A DNA stretch of 64,000 nt, taken from assembly GCA_033557465.1 (NCBI GenBank), contig CM066037.1:202491156-202555155 (forward strand). The letters run 5' to 3'. Below are positions 63,049-64,000 of this stretch, one piece after another (position 1 is the first letter of the stretch; the number at the start of each line of letters is the position of its first letter). A program made the translations under genes and the position numbers. The stretch is from Ichthyophis bannanicus (Eukaryota > Chordata > Amphibia > Gymnophiona > Ichthyophiidae). Under the pieces are notes generated by a model. The model saw only the letters and a list, made by a program, of their open reading frames with translations, was not told the DNA's origin and searched no databases.

Positions 63049-64000
63049 CTAAACCTCAAAGAGATTCCGGAGCACTGTCTGACCGAAAGCACTGTCCCTG
63101 CGGGACTCCCTCTCCAGGCAGTAATGGGCCGCAAAAGTCTGGCTTGAGGACCAAGTTGCAGCCCTGCAGATGTCTGTCAACGGTACAGAGCGGAGATAAG
63201 CTACTGAGGCAGCCATTGCCCTGACACGGTGGGCCGTGACCCGACCCTGCAAAGGAAAGTCAGCTGCCCTGTAAGCCCAGGTGATACAGTCAGCCACCCA
63301 GATGGACAAGGTACGCTTGGAGACAGGTACCCCCAAGTTATTGGGGTCAAAAGATACGAAGAGCTGAGTAGCCCTCCTATGCCCCTGCATACGCTCAAGG
63401 TAGAAGGATAAGGGCCTCCTACTGTCCAAGGTATGCAGGACTGTCTCAGCCCGGCTGGCATGGGGCCTAGGGAAGAATGTTGGAAGAACCACCTCCTGGT
63501 TGAGATGGAAAGAGGAGACAACCTTGGGGAGGAACTAAGGATGAGTCCGAAGGACTACCCTGTTCCTATAGAAGCGAGTGTATGGCCTGTCACAGACTAG
63601 GGCTTGAAGTTCACTCACTCGCCTGGCCGAGGTCAAGGCTACTAGAAATAGTGTCTTCCAGGATAGGAAGCGTAGAGGACATGTAGCCATTGGCTCAAAA
63701 GGTGGGCGAGTAAGTTGCTGCAAGACCACATTCAACTCCCACTCAGGGGCCGGTGGACGGAGAGGAGGCTTGAGCAATAGTAAGCCTCTGAGAAACCTGG
63801 ACACCAAAGGGTGAACCGACAAAGAGTGTCCTTCCACCATTGAGTGAATGGTGAGCTGCCAGAGCAGAGAGGTGGACCCGAACAGAATTGGACTTAAGGC
63901 CCTGATTGGACAAGTGCAGAAGGTACTGGAGCACTACTGGCACAGTGCAGCCAAAAGGATCTTCCTTGCGTTGCTGACACCACAAGGAGAACCTCCTCCA
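63049..64000 (-). pseudogene. DIRS-E tyrosine recombinase, partial, one stop seen
   Basis: From the right edge: QYLLHLSNQGLKSNSVRVHL, LVALTSARRVSELQALVCDR and RNRVVLRTHP, then TAG at 63533-63535 where DIRS-D has Lys. The frame continues FLPKVVSSFHLNQEVVLPTF, HRVRAMAASVAYL (HxxR) and FAAHYCLERESRRDSA (HY). There is also a frame change near 63830. The catalytic set is otherwise present. Confidence 0.9.

Larger units (their letters stand above)
62682..64000 (-). mobile_element. DIRS-E, 3' end only; runs off the window
   Basis: Begins inside the right terminal repeat (GCATGCATGCGCGGTCCC), so the outer 145 bp or so that DIRS-D has are missing. Then the ICR (62816-62924) and the recombinase (63049 onward). 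RT and Gag would lie to the right of the window. Confidence 0.88.

Overview
The window looks like intronic DNA of a large, repeat-rich vertebrate genome, almost all of it built from transposable elements. Several DIRS-type tyrosine-recombinase retrotransposons, L2-like LINEs with an ATATACCGC/GCGGTTTAC 3' hairpin, CR1/Jockey-group LINEs, tRNA-derived SINEs, a mariner and a Penelope-like fold-back occur together. That mix suggests an amphibian, and my best guess is a caecilian. This is inference: no species-diagnostic gene is present. The only host coding sequence I can support is one 97-bp exon on the minus strand (32655-32751). It encodes a coiled-coil stretch that I recognise as BRMS1L, a SIN3-HDAC complex subunit. 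The window is therefore probably two very large BRMS1L introns around that exon.

Layout. 1-291 is the 5' end of a minus-strand DIRS copy cut by the window edge. 292-1010 holds L2-like 3' ends. 2266-8080 is a complete-length but decayed plus-strand DIRS (A), whose inverted termini and internal complementary region (ICR) are readable base by base. 8792-13881 is a mariner split by an L2 fragment, which is itself split by a minus-strand CR1-like LINE carrying a 136-bp palindromic insert. 14964-15258 is a SINE and 15259-18045 a CR1-like LINE. 18046-23760 is a second, divergent DIRS family, interrupted by a 2.44-kb fold-back element (20490-22931) with 508-bp arms, 17-bp target duplications and a hammerhead-like motif in each arm. 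23761-26640 holds LINE, SINE and DIRS-2 fragments. 27756-32390 is DIRS-B. The BRMS1L exon follows.

35436-53455 is a Russian-doll nest. One CR1-like LINE is split by a DNA transposon (35714-38542; 575-aa intact ORF and long imperfect terminal inverted repeats, or TIRs), by DIRS-C (39153-44139), and by an L2-like LINE (44186-53156). DIRS-C carries a short non-autonomous element with 112-bp monomers. The L2-like LINE is itself split by a nearly intact opposite-strand LINE-B (46079-51604) with eight 139-bp tandem 5' monomers. 54700-60451 is DIRS-D, the best-preserved DIRS copy. 61491-62330 is an L2 fragment, and DIRS-E runs off the right edge from 62682.

How the pieces work. DIRS elements encode a zinc-knuckle Gag-like protein, a reverse transcriptase/RNase H and a tyrosine recombinase, and replicate through a circle whose junction is copied in the ICR. 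The LINEs use an endonuclease plus reverse transcriptase. SINEs and short derivatives borrow the LINE 3' hairpin. The most promising undescribed systems are the 575-aa-protein transposon, the LINE-B family with its array-bearing ORF-less relative, and the hammerhead-bearing fold-back.
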